From NCBI RefSeq assembly GCF_008386495.1, contig NZ_VTHJ01000025.1, positions 1-64,000 of the forward strand: DNA of 64,000 bases, written 5' to 3'. This DNA is from Streptomyces tailanensis (lineage in GTDB: Bacteria; Actinomycetota; Actinomycetes; Streptomycetales; Streptomycetaceae). Shown here in pieces: positions 1 to 8,138 of the stretch. Numbering within the stretch: position 1 is the stretch's first letter; each line of letters starts with the position of its first letter. The position numbers and the translations under genes were made by a program. Under the pieces are notes generated by a model. That model worked only from the letters and a program-made list of their open reading frames with translations. It did not search any database and was not told the origin of the DNA.

Positions 1-114
1 ACCCACATCACCCCCTCCCCCCTCCTCGGCCAACACACCGAGGAAATCCTCATCAGCGAACTCGGACTGGAGGAGAGCGAGTTGACGCTTCTCAAAGCCG
101 AGGGCGTGATCTGA
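1..114 (+). CDS. C-terminal end of a CaiB/BaiF (type III) CoA-transferase, cut by the window edge
   Basis: Only the last 37 codons are present. The reading frame is open from the first base and stops at TGA 112-114. The peptide contains LGQHTEEIL and ends in KAEGVI, which matches the conserved tail of family III CoA-transferases; the complete formyl-CoA transferase at 12704-13960 ends with LGEHSSEVL and ENGVIV in the same arrangement. The location beside the oxalate/formate genes suggests a second CoA-transferase of that pathway. Substrate cannot be read from the fragment. Confidence 0.7.
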   Translation, partial: THITPSPLLGQHTEEILISELGLEESELTLLKAEGVI

Positions 115-202
115 CCAGCCGCTTCCATCGCGTCCCGGGCACGGCGCCGACCGTGCCCGGGACGGTTCCCGTGCACACCCGACCGGAGTGAGGTAGCACA
201 GC

Positions 203-760
203 ATGTCGACACACGCCCCCCGTTTCGCCCAGTCCGCCCGCGGCGCGGCGGCACCCGGCGCAGAGACCGTCATCGACCGGCTCGTGGAGTCCAACCGCGC
301 CTACGCCGCCGGATTCACCGACCCTGGGATGGGCGCTCGCCCCGTCCTGGGCGTCGCCGTCGTGGCCTGCATGGACGCCCGTATCGACCTGCACGCCGCG
401 CTCGGCCTGCAACTCGGCGACTGCCATACCGTCCGCAACGCCGGCGGTGTGGTCACCGACGACACCATCCGGTCCCTGACGATCAGTCAGCGTGCGCTCG
501 GCACCAGCAGTGTCGTCCTCATCCACCACACCGGCTGCGGTCTGCAGACCCTGACCGAGGACTTCCGGCACGAGCTGGAGCTGGAGGTCGGCCAGCGCCC
601 CGCATGGGCGGTCGAGGCCTTCCGGGACGTCGACCAGGACGTACGGCAGTCGATGCAGCGGGTGCGCACCTCCCCGTTCCTGCCGCACACCGACGACGTC
701 CGGGGGTTCGTCTTCGATGTGACGACGGGTCTGCTGCGGGAGATCGACCCGCGGGTCTGA
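203..760 (+). CDS. beta-class carbonic anhydrase
   Basis: This 185-residue cytoplasmic protein should interconvert CO2 and bicarbonate using zinc. The beta-class signatures are visible: VACMDAR (first zinc Cys followed by the Asp-Arg dyad) near residue 55 and LIHHTGCG (zinc His and Cys) near residue 108. The length is typical of the short actinobacterial type. The ATG at 203 follows a GGAGTGAGG ribosome-binding site. It lies 88 bases after a CoA-transferase and upstream of a formate dehydrogenase and oxalyl-CoA decarboxylase, both of which release CO2, so a role in capturing or equilibrating that CO2 is a reasonable inference. The family is clear; the pathway link is inferred from position. 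Confidence 0.9.
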   Translation: MSTHAPRFAQSARGAAAPGAETVIDRLVESNRAYAAGFTDPGMGARPVLGVAVVACMDARIDLHAALGLQLGDCHTVRNAGGVVTDDTIRSLTISQRALGTSSVVLIHHTGCGLQTLTEDFRHELELEVGQRPAWAVEAFRDVDQDVRQSMQRVRTSPFLPHTDDVRGFVFDVTTGLLREIDPRV

Positions 761-783
761 GTTGCCTCGGGTCTGAGTTGCCT
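752..783 (+). repeat. 16-bp perfect tandem duplication spanning a stop codon
   Basis: CGGGTCTGAGTTGCCT occurs twice back to back (752-767 and 768-783). The first copy carries the stop codon of the carbonic anhydrase and the second copy places another in-frame-looking GTCTGA just downstream. It looks like a recent replication-slippage duplication with no effect on the protein. Confidence 0.85.
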
Positions 784-817
784 CGCGCCGCACTCTGGCG
801 CCCCGTGAAAGCATGCA

Positions 818-830
818 GCATACTGTATGC
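818..830. promoter_or_regulatory. palindromic operator GCATAC-T-GTATGC, likely GntR/FCD regulator site
   Basis: A perfect 6-1-6 inverted repeat lies 57 bases upstream of the acyl-CoA dehydrogenase-like gene. Related GTATAC/GTATGC half-sites recur upstream of the GntR gene (2595-2614), the formate dehydrogenase operon (2723-2745), the LysR gene (8088-8103) and the PAS gene (14494-14518). Short spaced palindromes of this kind are typical targets of FCD-type GntR regulators, two of which are encoded in this locus. Binding is inferred. Confidence 0.55.
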
Positions 831-886
831 AATCATCTCTTGCCGCCTGACGGCGGACCGGACACCGCTTCCGAAGGGGGCACTCC

Positions 887-1798
887 GTGTCGTACCGCAC
901 CGTGTCGTACCGCACCGCTCTCGCAGAAGTCCTGACCCGCGTCGTCGCGCCGTGCGCCGAACTGACCGGCACGGAGGGCAGGTTCCCGCGTGGCGCTGTG
1001 ACGGCCTTCGGGGCCACCGGGCTGCTGGGACTGACCGTCTCCACCGAGTTCGGCGGCGCCGGACTGGGCCTGCCGGAAGCCGCCGAGGTGGTGGCCCGGA
1101 CCGCCCGTATCTGCCCGGCCACGGCGGCGGTGCTCCGGTCCCACTACACGGCGGTCGCCGTCATCGAGTCGTACGGCAGTCCGTGGCTGCGCGGTGAGAT
1201 CGCCGCCGGACGCCACCTCAGCAGCCTCGCCCTCGCCGAGGACACGACCGGCGAGCAGGAGGCGGAGGCCCATCTGCTGATGCCGCGGTGCACCGCCTTC
1301 CGCTCCGGTGGCGTGGTCGCCCTGCGCGCTCGTAAACGCCAGGTGGTCGCGGCGGGAGAGGCCGACAGTTACGTCTGGTCCTCCCGGTCGCTCGGTGTGC
1401 CGGACGGTCTGAGTCTGTGGGGGGTCCCGGCACACGCCCCGGATCTCTTCGTCCCGGCGCGGCCCGATGACTCGGGGCCGCCGGGCAGTGCGACGTCCAC
1501 GGTGTTCGCCGACCCCGTTCTGGTGCCCGCCGACGCGATGCTCGGGAAGGACGGCGGCGGGCTCGACATCGTGCTGCGCACGGTACTGCCCTGGCTGCGC
1601 GAACTGTGGGCCGCGGGCGCGGGGGAACTCCACCTCGCCGCCGATGCCGGCCTCGGGCTTGCCGATGGCTCCCTCGCCACCGACACCGGCCGCCTGCCCG
1701 TCGACGGTTCCCTCGCCGTCGACGGCGCCCGCGAGTCGGCCGGCCACCTCTCGGCAGGCGTCCCCCGACGCCCCGCCGATTCCCTCGCGCCGTCCTGA
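887..1798 (+). CDS. acyl-CoA dehydrogenase-like protein, apparently lacking the C-terminal catalytic bundle
   Basis: The 303-residue product has the N-terminal helical and middle beta domains of the acyl-CoA dehydrogenase family (EFGGAGLGLPEAAEVV near residue 45; LSSLALAEDTTG near 108). Family members are usually about 380 residues; here the last part is short and rich in Asp/Gly/Ser, and no C-terminal four-helix bundle with the catalytic Glu is visible. It may therefore bind flavin or CoA ester without classical dehydrogenation, or be a decayed gene. The GTG at 887 is the first start in the frame; an in-frame GTG also follows nine bases later because the first 12 bases are nearly repeated. 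An operator-like palindrome lies upstream, and it converges with the GntR gene 27 bases downstream. Confidence 0.7.
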   Translation: MSYRTVSYRTALAEVLTRVVAPCAELTGTEGRFPRGAVTAFGATGLLGLTVSTEFGGAGLGLPEAAEVVARTARICPATAAVLRSHYTAVAVIESYGSPWLRGEIAAGRHLSSLALAEDTTGEQEAEAHLLMPRCTAFRSGGVVALRARKRQVVAAGEADSYVWSSRSLGVPDGLSLWGVPAHAPDLFVPARPDDSGPPGSATSTVFADPVLVPADAMLGKDGGGLDIVLRTVLPWLRELWAAGAGELHLAADAGLGLADGSLATDTGRLPVDGSLAVDGARESAGHLSAGVPRRPADSLAPS

Positions 1799-1825
1799 AC
1801 TGCCGCCCGGCAGCGGCCCGTTCGG

Positions 1826-2518
1826 TCAGTCCCTGCCCGCCGCCCCGGCGGTGATCTGCTTGCGGTAGAAGCCGGTCGTGCGCTCGGTGTGCTTGCGCAT
1901 GACCTCAGCCGCTCGGTCCGCGTCGCCCTTGGCGATGGCCTTGATGAGCTGGGTGTGCTCGTTCCAGGCCTCCTTGCCTCGGGGCTTGGCGATCGGTGTG
2001 TAGTACCAGCGCACCTTCTGGCTCACCTGCGCGAGCAGTTCGGCCAGTACGGCGTTGTCGGCCACGGAGGTGACGAAGGCATGCAGGGCCGTGTTGGCCT
2101 CGACCAGACGCTCGACGTCACCCGCGGCGAGCGCGTCGACGCCCTCCTGCTCCAGCTCCCAGAGGCGTTCCACGTCCTCTGGTCCCGCGTTCCTGGCGGC
2201 GAGCTGGGCCGAATAGGTCTCCAGCACCGAGCGGACGCCGAGAAGCTGGGCGGCCTCCTCCTCGGTGGGGGAGTGGACGAAGGCGCCCTGGGCGGGCCGC
2301 AGATCGACCCAGCCGGCGGTCTGCAGGCGCTGCAGGGCTTCGCGGACCGGCTGGCGGCTGACCCCGAGGTGCTCGGCGAGCTCGGCCTCGACCAGGTGCT
2401 GGCCGGGCTTGAGGGAGCCGTTGACGATGAGTTCGGTCAGGGTGTCGTACACGGCCTGGCGCAGGGGTGCCGGGCGGGCGACGCGCCGGGACGCTGCGGC
2501 CATGAGTGCCTCGCGCAT
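1826..2518 (-). CDS. GntR-family transcriptional regulator with FCD ligand domain
   Basis: The 230-residue product has an N-terminal winged helix (LRQAVYDTLTELIVNGSLKPG, then LGVSRQPVREALQRL) and an all-helical FCD domain with the His/Asp metal-type positions (ANTALHAFV, NEHTQLIKAI). FCD regulators usually bind small organic acids or acyl-CoA-derived metabolites and repress catabolic genes. It is closely similar to the regulator at 16001-16678 (shared GWVDLRPAQGAFVH segment), so the two are paralogues bracketing the locus. The ATG at 2518 was chosen (GGGACA upstream); ATG 2503 preceded by GCGAGG is an alternative. A palindrome at 2595-2614 upstream suggests autoregulation. It is divergent from the formate dehydrogenase operon and most likely controls it. 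Confidence 0.9.
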   Translation of the reverse strand: MREALMAAASRRVARPAPLRQAVYDTLTELIVNGSLKPGQHLVEAELAEHLGVSRQPVREALQRLQTAGWVDLRPAQGAFVHSPTEEEAAQLLGVRSVLETYSAQLAARNAGPEDVERLWELEQEGVDALAAGDVERLVEANTALHAFVTSVADNAVLAELLAQVSQKVRWYYTPIAKPRGKEAWNEHTQLIKAIAKGDADRAAEVMRKHTERTTGFYRKQITAGAAGRD

Positions 2519-2594
2519 GGTTGTCCCGTTCCGCCGCCGGGCCGACGGCTTTGCCGAGAGGAAGCCGCCGAGAGGGTTGTAGACGGCGGCTTTA

Positions 2595-2614
2595 GCATAC
2601 AGGTTTTGGTATGC
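2595..2614. promoter_or_regulatory. GCATAC-8-GTATGC inverted repeat upstream of the GntR gene
   Basis: Two perfect 6-base arms identical to those at 818-830 are separated by 8 bases, 77 bases upstream of the GntR start. The shared arms suggest the same regulator recognises both, including its own promoter. Confidence 0.5.
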
Positions 2615-2722
2615 AACATGGACCTGGCGGTCCGTCGGGTCCGCCGGGTCCGTCGGGCTTGGGGGCGCGGCCGTGTCGGGGCTCGGGCGGTCGTATTCGC
2701 CGCACGCCTTTACGGCTGTCGT

Positions 2723-2745
2723 CTGTATACAGAAGCCTGTATGGG
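2723..2745. promoter_or_regulatory. CTGTATACAG palindrome plus CTGTATG half-site before the formate dehydrogenase operon
   Basis: A perfect 10-base palindrome (2723-2732) is followed by a second CTGTATG half-site (2738-2744), about 60-80 bases upstream of fdsG. The GTATACAG word is found again twice at 14496-14517. This fits an operator for the divergent GntR regulator controlling the formate dehydrogenase genes. Confidence 0.5.
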
Positions 2746-2806
2746 GTATTGTTTCAGTCTCCTGCAACCCTCGCCGGGGACCCGTGTGACGGAAGGCGAA
2801 GCGATC

Positions 2807-3280
2807 ATGACGACCAGCGGGAGTGACGTGACGGTCGAGAGCGTGGTCCGGAGGGTGGTGGCCGATCACCGGGATCAGCGCGGCGCGCTGCTGCCCGTAC
2901 TGCACGCGGTCCAGGCCGAGTTGGGCCATGTGCCGCAGGAGGCGATACCGGTGCTCGCCGACGAGCTCAACCTCTCCCGGGCGGACGTCCACGGAGTGGT
3001 GACCTTCTACCACGACTTCCGCCGCGAGCCCGCGGGCCGCACCACGGTCCGCATCTGCCGTGCCGAGGCCTGTCAGGCGCTGGGCGCCGACCGCCTGGTG
3101 AGCTACGCGCGCGAGGCCGGACTGACGCTGGGCGAGACGACCGCAGACGGTTCCGTCACCGTCGAGCAGGTCTTCTGCCTGGGCAACTGCGCACTGGGGC
3201 CGTCGGTGGAGGCGAACGGACGGCTGTACGGACGAGTGGGCCCGGCCCGACTGGGCTCGATCCTCAACGGGACGGTCTGA
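2807..3280 (+). CDS. fdsG: NAD-dependent formate dehydrogenase gamma subunit (NuoE-like, 2Fe-2S)
   Basis: The 157-residue product belongs to the NuoE/HoxE/FdsG thioredoxin-like [2Fe-2S] family. The N-terminal helical part contains LPVLHAVQAELGHVP, and the four cluster cysteines are visible in CRAEAC and CLGNC. In the FdsABG-type enzyme this subunit passes electrons between the FeS chain and the flavin subunit FdsB. The ATG at 2807 is preceded by GGAAGG; the frame stays open far upstream, but that extension runs antisense through the GntR gene and is not coding. It is separated from fdsB by only two bases. The palindromes at 2723-2745 probably govern the operon. Confidence 0.92.
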   Translation: MTTSGSDVTVESVVRRVVADHRDQRGALLPVLHAVQAELGHVPQEAIPVLADELNLSRADVHGVVTFYHDFRREPAGRTTVRICRAEACQALGADRLVSYAREAGLTLGETTADGSVTVEQVFCLGNCALGPSVEANGRLYGRVGPARLGSILNGTV

Positions 3281-3282
3281 TC

Positions 3283-4914
3283 ATGAACAACTCTTCCCCG
3301 TTCGGTACCGCGTCGCACTCCGCGGTGACGGTCTACGTCCCCCGCGACTCGGCGGCCAGATCCGTCGGCGCGGACGAGGTCGCCGACGCCCTCCAACGCG
3401 CCGCCACACGCGGCGACTTCGCCATCGACGTCGTACGCAACGGATCGCGCGGCATGCTGTGGCTGGAGCCGATGGTCGAGGTCGTGACCCCGCAGGGCCG
3501 CGTCGGCTACGGACCGGTGACCCCCGAGGACGTGGACGGACTCCTGGCCGCCGGCATCCTGGACGGCGCGGACCATCCGCTGCGACTGGGCCTCGTCGAC
3601 GAACTGCCCTGGCTGGCCCGCCAGAACCGGGTCACCTTCGCCCGAGTCGGCGTGACCGATCCCCTGTCGCCCGAGGACTACGTCGAGCACGGCGGACTGA
3701 AAGGTCTGCGGGCCGCCTTGGAGATGGCCCCCGCCGACGTGGTCGCCGAGGTCACCGAGTCCGGACTGCGCGGCCGTGGCGGCGCCGGATTCCCGGCCGG
3801 CATCAAGTGGAAGACCGTGCTCGACTGCGCCGACGAGCTGAAGTTCGTCTGCTGCAACGCCGACGAGGGCGACAGCGGGACCTTCGCCGACCGCATGGTG
3901 ATGGAGGGCGACCCGTTCCTGCTCATCGAGGGCATGACCATCGCCGCGCACGCGGTCGGCGCGAGTGAGGGCTACCTCTACATCCGCTCCGAATACCCCG
4001 ACGCCGTCGCCACGATGCGCGAAGCGATCGAGCTCGCCCGTGAGCAGGGCTGGCTCGGCGAGAACATCCTCGGCTCCGGACTCCACTTCGACCTGCACGT
4101 ACGCGTCGGTGCCGGCGCGTACATCTGCGGCGAGGAGACCTCCATGCTGGAGAGCCTGGAGGGTAAGCGGGGCATGGTCCGCGCGAAGCCGCCGATCCCC
4201 GCGATCGAGGGCCTGTTCGGCAAGCCGACCGTGGTGAACAACGTACTGACCCTCACCACCGTCCCGGTCGTCCTCGCCGACGGAGCCAAGGCGTACCAGG
4301 ACCTCGGCGTCGGCCGCTCCCGCGGCACCCAGGTCTTCCAGCTCGGCGGCAACATCGCGCGCGGCGGCATCGTGGAGACGGCGTTCGGCATCACGCTGCG
4401 CGAGCTGATCGAGGAGTACGGCGGCGGGACACTGACCGGGCGCCCGGTGCGCACCGTGCAGGTCGGCGGGCCGCTGGGGGCGTACCTTCCCCAGGCGCAG
4501 TTCGACCTGCCGATGGACTACGAGGCGTTCGCCGAGGCCGGCGCGATGCTCGGGCACGGCGGGATCGTCGTGTTCGACGACACCGTCGACATGGCCGCGC
4601 AGGCCCGCTTCGCGATGGAGTTCTGCGCCGAGGAGTCGTGCGGCAAGTGCACCCCGTGCCGGGTCGGCGCGGTGCGCGGCGTCGAGGTGATCGACAGAAT
4701 CGTCGCCAGCACGCACCGGGACGAGAACCTGGCCCTGCTCGAGGACCTATGCGACCTGATGACCGAAGGCTCGCTGTGTGCGATGGGCGGGCTGACCCCG
4801 ATGCCCGTACGCAGCGCCCTCACCCACTTCCCCGACGACTTTCTCGGCGGCCGTCGGCTCCTGGAGATCCAACCCGTGACTGCGACCGGCATGAGGACGG
4901 AGGGCACGGCATGA
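3283..4914 (+). CDS. fdsB: NAD-dependent formate dehydrogenase beta subunit (NuoF-like, FMN and 4Fe-4S)
   Basis: The 543-residue cytoplasmic subunit should carry FMN and reduce NAD+ with electrons from formate. It shows the NuoF signatures: the NADH-binding glycine loop GRGGAGFPAGIKW near residue 167, the FMN site CNADEGDSGTFADR near 188, GAYICGEETSMLESLEGKRG near 280, and the cluster motif SCGKCTPCRVG near 450 with a fourth Cys in GSLCAMGG. An additional N-terminal domain of about 120 residues is the usual FdsB fusion. The start lies two bases after fdsG, and the stop overlaps the fdsA start as ATGA, so the subunits are translationally coupled. Confidence 0.93.
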   Translation: MNNSSPFGTASHSAVTVYVPRDSAARSVGADEVADALQRAATRGDFAIDVVRNGSRGMLWLEPMVEVVTPQGRVGYGPVTPEDVDGLLAAGILDGADHPLRLGLVDELPWLARQNRVTFARVGVTDPLSPEDYVEHGGLKGLRAALEMAPADVVAEVTESGLRGRGGAGFPAGIKWKTVLDCADELKFVCCNADEGDSGTFADRMVMEGDPFLLIEGMTIAAHAVGASEGYLYIRSEYPDAVATMREAIELAREQGWLGENILGSGLHFDLHVRVGAGAYICGEETSMLESLEGKRGMVRAKPPIPAIEGLFGKPTVVNNVLTLTTVPVVLADGAKAYQDLGVGRSRGTQVFQLGGNIARGGIVETAFGITLRELIEEYGGGTLTGRPVRTVQVGGPLGAYLPQAQFDLPMDYEAFAEAGAMLGHGGIVVFDDTVDMAAQARFAMEFCAEESCGKCTPCRVGAVRGVEVIDRIVASTHRDENLALLEDLCDLMTEGSLCAMGGLTPMPVRSALTHFPDDFLGGRRLLEIQPVTATGMRTEGTA

Positions 4915-7772
4915 GCCTGCTCAAGGAACCCGACTTCGGAACCCCGGAACGGCCCGGCCCGGCGACGGTGTCGGTGGAGATCGACGGCCTGCCGGTGACC
5001 GTCCCGGAGGGCACCTCCGTGATGCGCGCCGCCGCCGAGGCCGGCGTCGACATACCCAAACTCTGCGCCACCGACAGCCTGGAGGCGTTCGGCTCCTGCC
5101 GGCTGTGCGTGGTGGAGATCGACGGCCGGCGCGGCACCCCGGCGTCCTGCACCACACCATGCGCCGACGGGATGAAGGTGAGCACCCAGACCCCGAAGGT
5201 GGAGAAGCTCCGCCAGGGCGTCATGGAGCTCTACATCTCCGACCACCCGCTGGACTGCCTCACCTGCCCGGCCAACGGCGACTGCGAACTGCAGGACATG
5301 GCAGGCGTGGTGGGGCTCAGGCAGGTCCGCTACGGCTACGAGGGCGAGAACCACCTCGACGCCGAGAAGGACACCTCCAACCCCTACTTCGACTTCGACC
5401 CGTCCAAGTGCATCGCCTGCTCCCGCTGCGTCCGCGCCTGCGGCGAGATCCAGGGCACCTTCGCCCTCACCATCGAGGGCCGAGGCTTCGACTCCAAGGT
5501 CTCGCCCGGCGCCGGCGAGACCTTCATGGACTCCGAGTGCGTCTCCTGCGGTGCCTGTGTGCAGGCCTGCCCGACGTCCACGCTCCAGGAGCGCTCGGTC
5601 GTCGAACTCGGCATGCCCACCAGGTCGGTGGTGACCACCTGCGCGTACTGCGGCGTCGGCTGCTCCTTCAAGGCCGAGCTGCGCGGAGACGAACTCGTGC
5701 GCATGGTGCCCCACAAGGACGGCGGCGCGAACGAGGGCCACTCCTGTGTGAAGGGCCGCTTCGCCTTCGGCTACGCCACCCACCCCGACCGGGTCCTCAA
5801 GCCCATGGTCCGAGACCGGATCACCGACCCGTGGCGCGAGGTCGAGTGGGAAGAGGCCATCGGCACGGTCGCCCGGCGCATGCGGGAGATCCAGGGCCGG
5901 TACGGGTCGGGCGCGGTAGGCGCCATCACCTCTTCGCGCTGCACCAACGAAGAGGTCTACGTCGTACAGAAGATGGTCCGCGCGGCCTTCGGCAACAACA
6001 ACGTCGACACCTGCGCCCGGGTCTGCCACTCGCCGACGGGATACGGGCTCAAGCAGACCTTCGGCGAGTCCGCGGGCACCCAGGACTTCCGCTCGGTCGC
6101 CGAGGCCGACGTCATCATGGTGATCGGTGCCAACCCCACCGACGGACACCCGGTGTTCGCCTCCCGGATGAAGCGCCGGCTGCGCGAGGGCGCCAAGCTC
6201 ATCGTGGTCGACCCACGCCGCATCGACCTCGTGCGCTCCCCGCACATCGAGGCCCGGCACCACCTCCAGCTCCGGCCGAGCACCAACGTCGCCGTCGTCA
6301 ACGCCATGGCCCATGTCGTCGTCACCGAGGGCCTGGTCGACCGCTCCTTCGTGGACGCCCGGTGCGAAGGCTTCGACGAGTGGGCGGAGTTCATCGCCCG
6401 CCCGGAGAACAGCCCGGAGGCCGTGGAACCCATCACCGGCGTCCCGGCCGCCGAACTCCGCGCCGCGGCAAGGCTGTACGCCGAAGCACCCAACGGCGCC
6501 ATCTACTACGGCCTCGGCGTCACCGAACACAGCCAGGGCTCCACCATGGTCATGGGAATGGCCAACCTCGCGATGGCATGCGGCAACATCGGCCGCGACG
6601 GCGTCGGCGTGAACCCACTGCGCGGCCAGAACAACGTTCAGGGCTCCTGCGACATGGGCTCGTTCCCTCACGAACTCCCCGGCTACCGGCACGTCTCCGA
6701 CGACGCAGTGCGCACCGTGTTCGAGAACCTCTGGGGCGGCACCCTCCTCGCCGAGCCCGGACTGCGCATTCCGAACATGTTCGACGCGGCGATCGACGGA
6801 ACCTTCCGCGGGCTCTTCGTCCACGGCGAGGACATCGCCCAGTCCGACCCGAACCTCAAACACGTCACCGCCGCGCTCGAAGCCATGGAACTGGTCGTCG
6901 TCCAGGACCTGTTCCTCAACGAGACGGCCAAGTTCGCGCACGTCTTCCTGCCCGGCGCGTCCTTCCTGGAGAAAGACGGCACCTTCACCAACGCCGAACG
7001 ACGCATCAACCGGGTGCGCGCGGTCATGAAACCGAAGACGGGCAAGCACGAGTGGCAGATCGTCAGCGAGATCGCCACCGCCATGGGGTATCCGATGGCG
7101 TACGACCATCCGAGCCAGATCATGGACGAGATCGCCTCGGTCACACCGACGTTCACCGGGGTCTCCTTCGAGCTGCTGGACAAGCTCGGCAGCGTCCAGT
7201 GGCCGTGCAACGAGCAGGCGCCGGAGGGGACGCCCATCATGCACGTGGACGAGTTCGTGCGCGGCAAAGGCAGGTTCGTGGTCACCTCCTACGTGCCGAC
7301 GAACGAGCGCAGCACCCGCCGCTTCCCGCTGGTCCTCACCACGGGGCGGATCCTCAGCCAGTACAACGTCGGCGCGCAGACCCGCCGTACGGGCAATGTC
7401 GCCTGGCACCCCGAGGACATCCTGGAACTGCACCCGCACGACGCCGAGGTCCGCGGCGTCAAGGACGGCGACATGGTCACCCTGGCCAGCCGGGTGGGGG
7501 AGACGACGCTGCGCGCGGAGATCTCCGACCGGATGCCGACCGGGGTCGTGTACACGACCTTCCACCACCCGGTGACCGGCGCCAACGTGGTGACCACGGA
7601 GAACTCCGACTGGGCGACCAACTGCCCGGAGTACAAGGTGACCGCCGTCCAGGTCGGCCTCGCCCGCCCGGACCGGCACAGCGACACCGAGCCCACCGAA
7701 GTCACCGAAGTCACCGAAGTCACCGAAGTCACCGAAGTCACCGAGAACGAGCTCGTGACGGTGGTGGACTGA
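4911..7772 (+). CDS. fdsA: NAD-dependent formate dehydrogenase catalytic alpha subunit (Mo-bis-MGD, Cys type)
   Basis: This 953-residue subunit oxidises formate to CO2. In order it has an N-terminal [2Fe-2S] domain (FGSCRLCVVEIDG), a NuoG-type Cys/His cluster region (DHPLDCLTCPANGDCELQ), two ferredoxin-like 4Fe-4S motifs (CIACSRCVRAC and CVSCGACVQACP), the molybdopterin-domain 4Fe-4S motif (CAYCGVGC) and the bis-MGD oxidoreductase domains. The active-site ligand is Cys at about residue 372 in ARVCHSPTG, where other enzymes use selenocysteine, so no Sec insertion is needed. The ATG at 4911 overlaps the fdsB stop. The last residues are a repeated V-T-E tail encoded by a 9-bp tandem repeat. No fdhD-type sulfurtransferase gene is present in the window. 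Confidence 0.95.
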   Translation: MSLLKEPDFGTPERPGPATVSVEIDGLPVTVPEGTSVMRAAAEAGVDIPKLCATDSLEAFGSCRLCVVEIDGRRGTPASCTTPCADGMKVSTQTPKVEKLRQGVMELYISDHPLDCLTCPANGDCELQDMAGVVGLRQVRYGYEGENHLDAEKDTSNPYFDFDPSKCIACSRCVRACGEIQGTFALTIEGRGFDSKVSPGAGETFMDSECVSCGACVQACPTSTLQERSVVELGMPTRSVVTTCAYCGVGCSFKAELRGDELVRMVPHKDGGANEGHSCVKGRFAFGYATHPDRVLKPMVRDRITDPWREVEWEEAIGTVARRMREIQGRYGSGAVGAITSSRCTNEEVYVVQKMVRAAFGNNNVDTCARVCHSPTGYGLKQTFGESAGTQDFRSVAEADVIMVIGANPTDGHPVFASRMKRRLREGAKLIVVDPRRIDLVRSPHIEARHHLQLRPSTNVAVVNAMAHVVVTEGLVDRSFVDARCEGFDEWAEFIARPENSPEAVEPITGVPAAELRAAARLYAEAPNGAIYYGLGVTEHSQGSTMVMGMANLAMACGNIGRDGVGVNPLRGQNNVQGSCDMGSFPHELPGYRHVSDDAVRTVFENLWGGTLLAEPGLRIPNMFDAAIDGTFRGLFVHGEDIAQSDPNLKHVTAALEAMELVVVQDLFLNETAKFAHVFLPGASFLEKDGTFTNAERRINRVRAVMKPKTGKHEWQIVSEIATAMGYPMAYDHPSQIMDEIASVTPTFTGVSFELLDKLGSVQWPCNEQAPEGTPIMHVDEFVRGKGRFVVTSYVPTNERSTRRFPLVLTTGRILSQYNVGAQTRRTGNVAWHPEDILELHPHDAEVRGVKDGDMVTLASRVGETTLRAEISDRMPTGVVYTTFHHPVTGANVVTTENSDWATNCPEYKVTAVQVGLARPDRHSDTEPTEVTEVTEVTEVTEVTENELVTVVD
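7695..7744 (+). repeat. in-frame 9-bp tandem repeat (ACCGAAGTC x5 plus partial) at the end of fdsA
   Basis: Five perfect copies occupy 7695-7739, followed by a partial ACCGA. Each unit encodes Thr-Glu-Val, giving an acidic, probably disordered extension just before the C-terminus of the formate dehydrogenase alpha subunit. Copy number changes would alter length without shifting the frame. Confidence 0.9.
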
Positions 7773-7773
7773 G

Positions 7774-7986
7774 ATGACAGCCACCGTGCCGTCGGAGCGC
7801 AGGATGGCGAACGACATCGCCAGGAACCTCGCACACCTGCCGGGGGACCGGGCCGCCGAGGAGATCGCCGGGCACATCGGCCGGTTCTGGGACCCACGGA
7901 TGCGCAACCGGCTCTACGAGTACGTCGACGCCGGAGCCGACGGCCTCGACCCCCTGGTGGTGGCGGCCGTGAAGCTCCTGCGCTGA
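7774..7986 (+). CDS. fdsD: formate dehydrogenase delta subunit
   Basis: The 70-residue product matches the small FdsD family found at the end of NAD-dependent formate dehydrogenase operons. Diagnostic features are RMANDIARNLAHLP at the N-terminus, HIGRFWDPRMRNRLYEY in the middle and a short helical tail. FdsD is thought to act in assembly or stability of the molybdenum enzyme together with FdsC/FdhD; it carries no cofactor motif itself. It starts one base after the fdsA stop, so it is the last gene of the fdsGBAD operon, followed by a strong hairpin. Confidence 0.9.
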   Translation: MTATVPSERRMANDIARNLAHLPGDRAAEEIAGHIGRFWDPRMRNRLYEYVDAGADGLDPLVVAAVKLLR

Positions 7987-8000
7987 CCGTCCGCGCCCGC

Positions 8001-8037
8001 GCCCGCGACCGCCGAGGGACGTGCGGCGGTCGCGGGC
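8001..8037 (+). terminator. hairpin terminator after the formate dehydrogenase operon
   Basis: A perfect 14-bp stem (8001-8014 with 8024-8037) and a 9-base loop lie 15 bases after the fdsD stop. There is no T tract, as is usual in Streptomyces. Confidence 0.75.
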
Positions 8038-8087
8038 GTCGGGTTACGTGTCGAGCAGCATGACTACGGCCCCTGTACATATCTCAA

Positions 8088-8103
8088 ATACTGCATACAG
8101 TAT
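8088..8103. promoter_or_regulatory. ATACTG-CATA-CAGTAT palindrome upstream of the LysR gene
   Basis: A 6-4-6 perfect inverted repeat lies 35 bases before the LysR start and contains the GCATAC word shared with the other GntR-type sites of the locus. It may place the LysR gene in the same regulon. Confidence 0.5.
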
Positions 8104-8138
8104 GGAGTGTGGCCACCTCGGGCAGAGAGGAGTCGTTC

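Noticed and set aside
1889-2806. Long N-terminal extension of the fdsG frame
   Set aside because: It runs antisense through the GntR gene and the operator region; the ATG at 2807 has a good ribosome-binding site and gives the normal FdsG length.
6015-6035. Selenocysteine codon in the formate dehydrogenase active site
   Set aside because: The active-site codon is TGC (Cys) in ARVCHSPT; there is no in-frame TGA.
4518-7907. Very long open frame antisense to the formate dehydrogenase genes
   Set aside because: It is the usual high-GC shadow of fdsA/fdsB; its sequence is His/Gly/Val-rich with no family pattern, while the sense strand encodes a complete, motif-rich enzyme.
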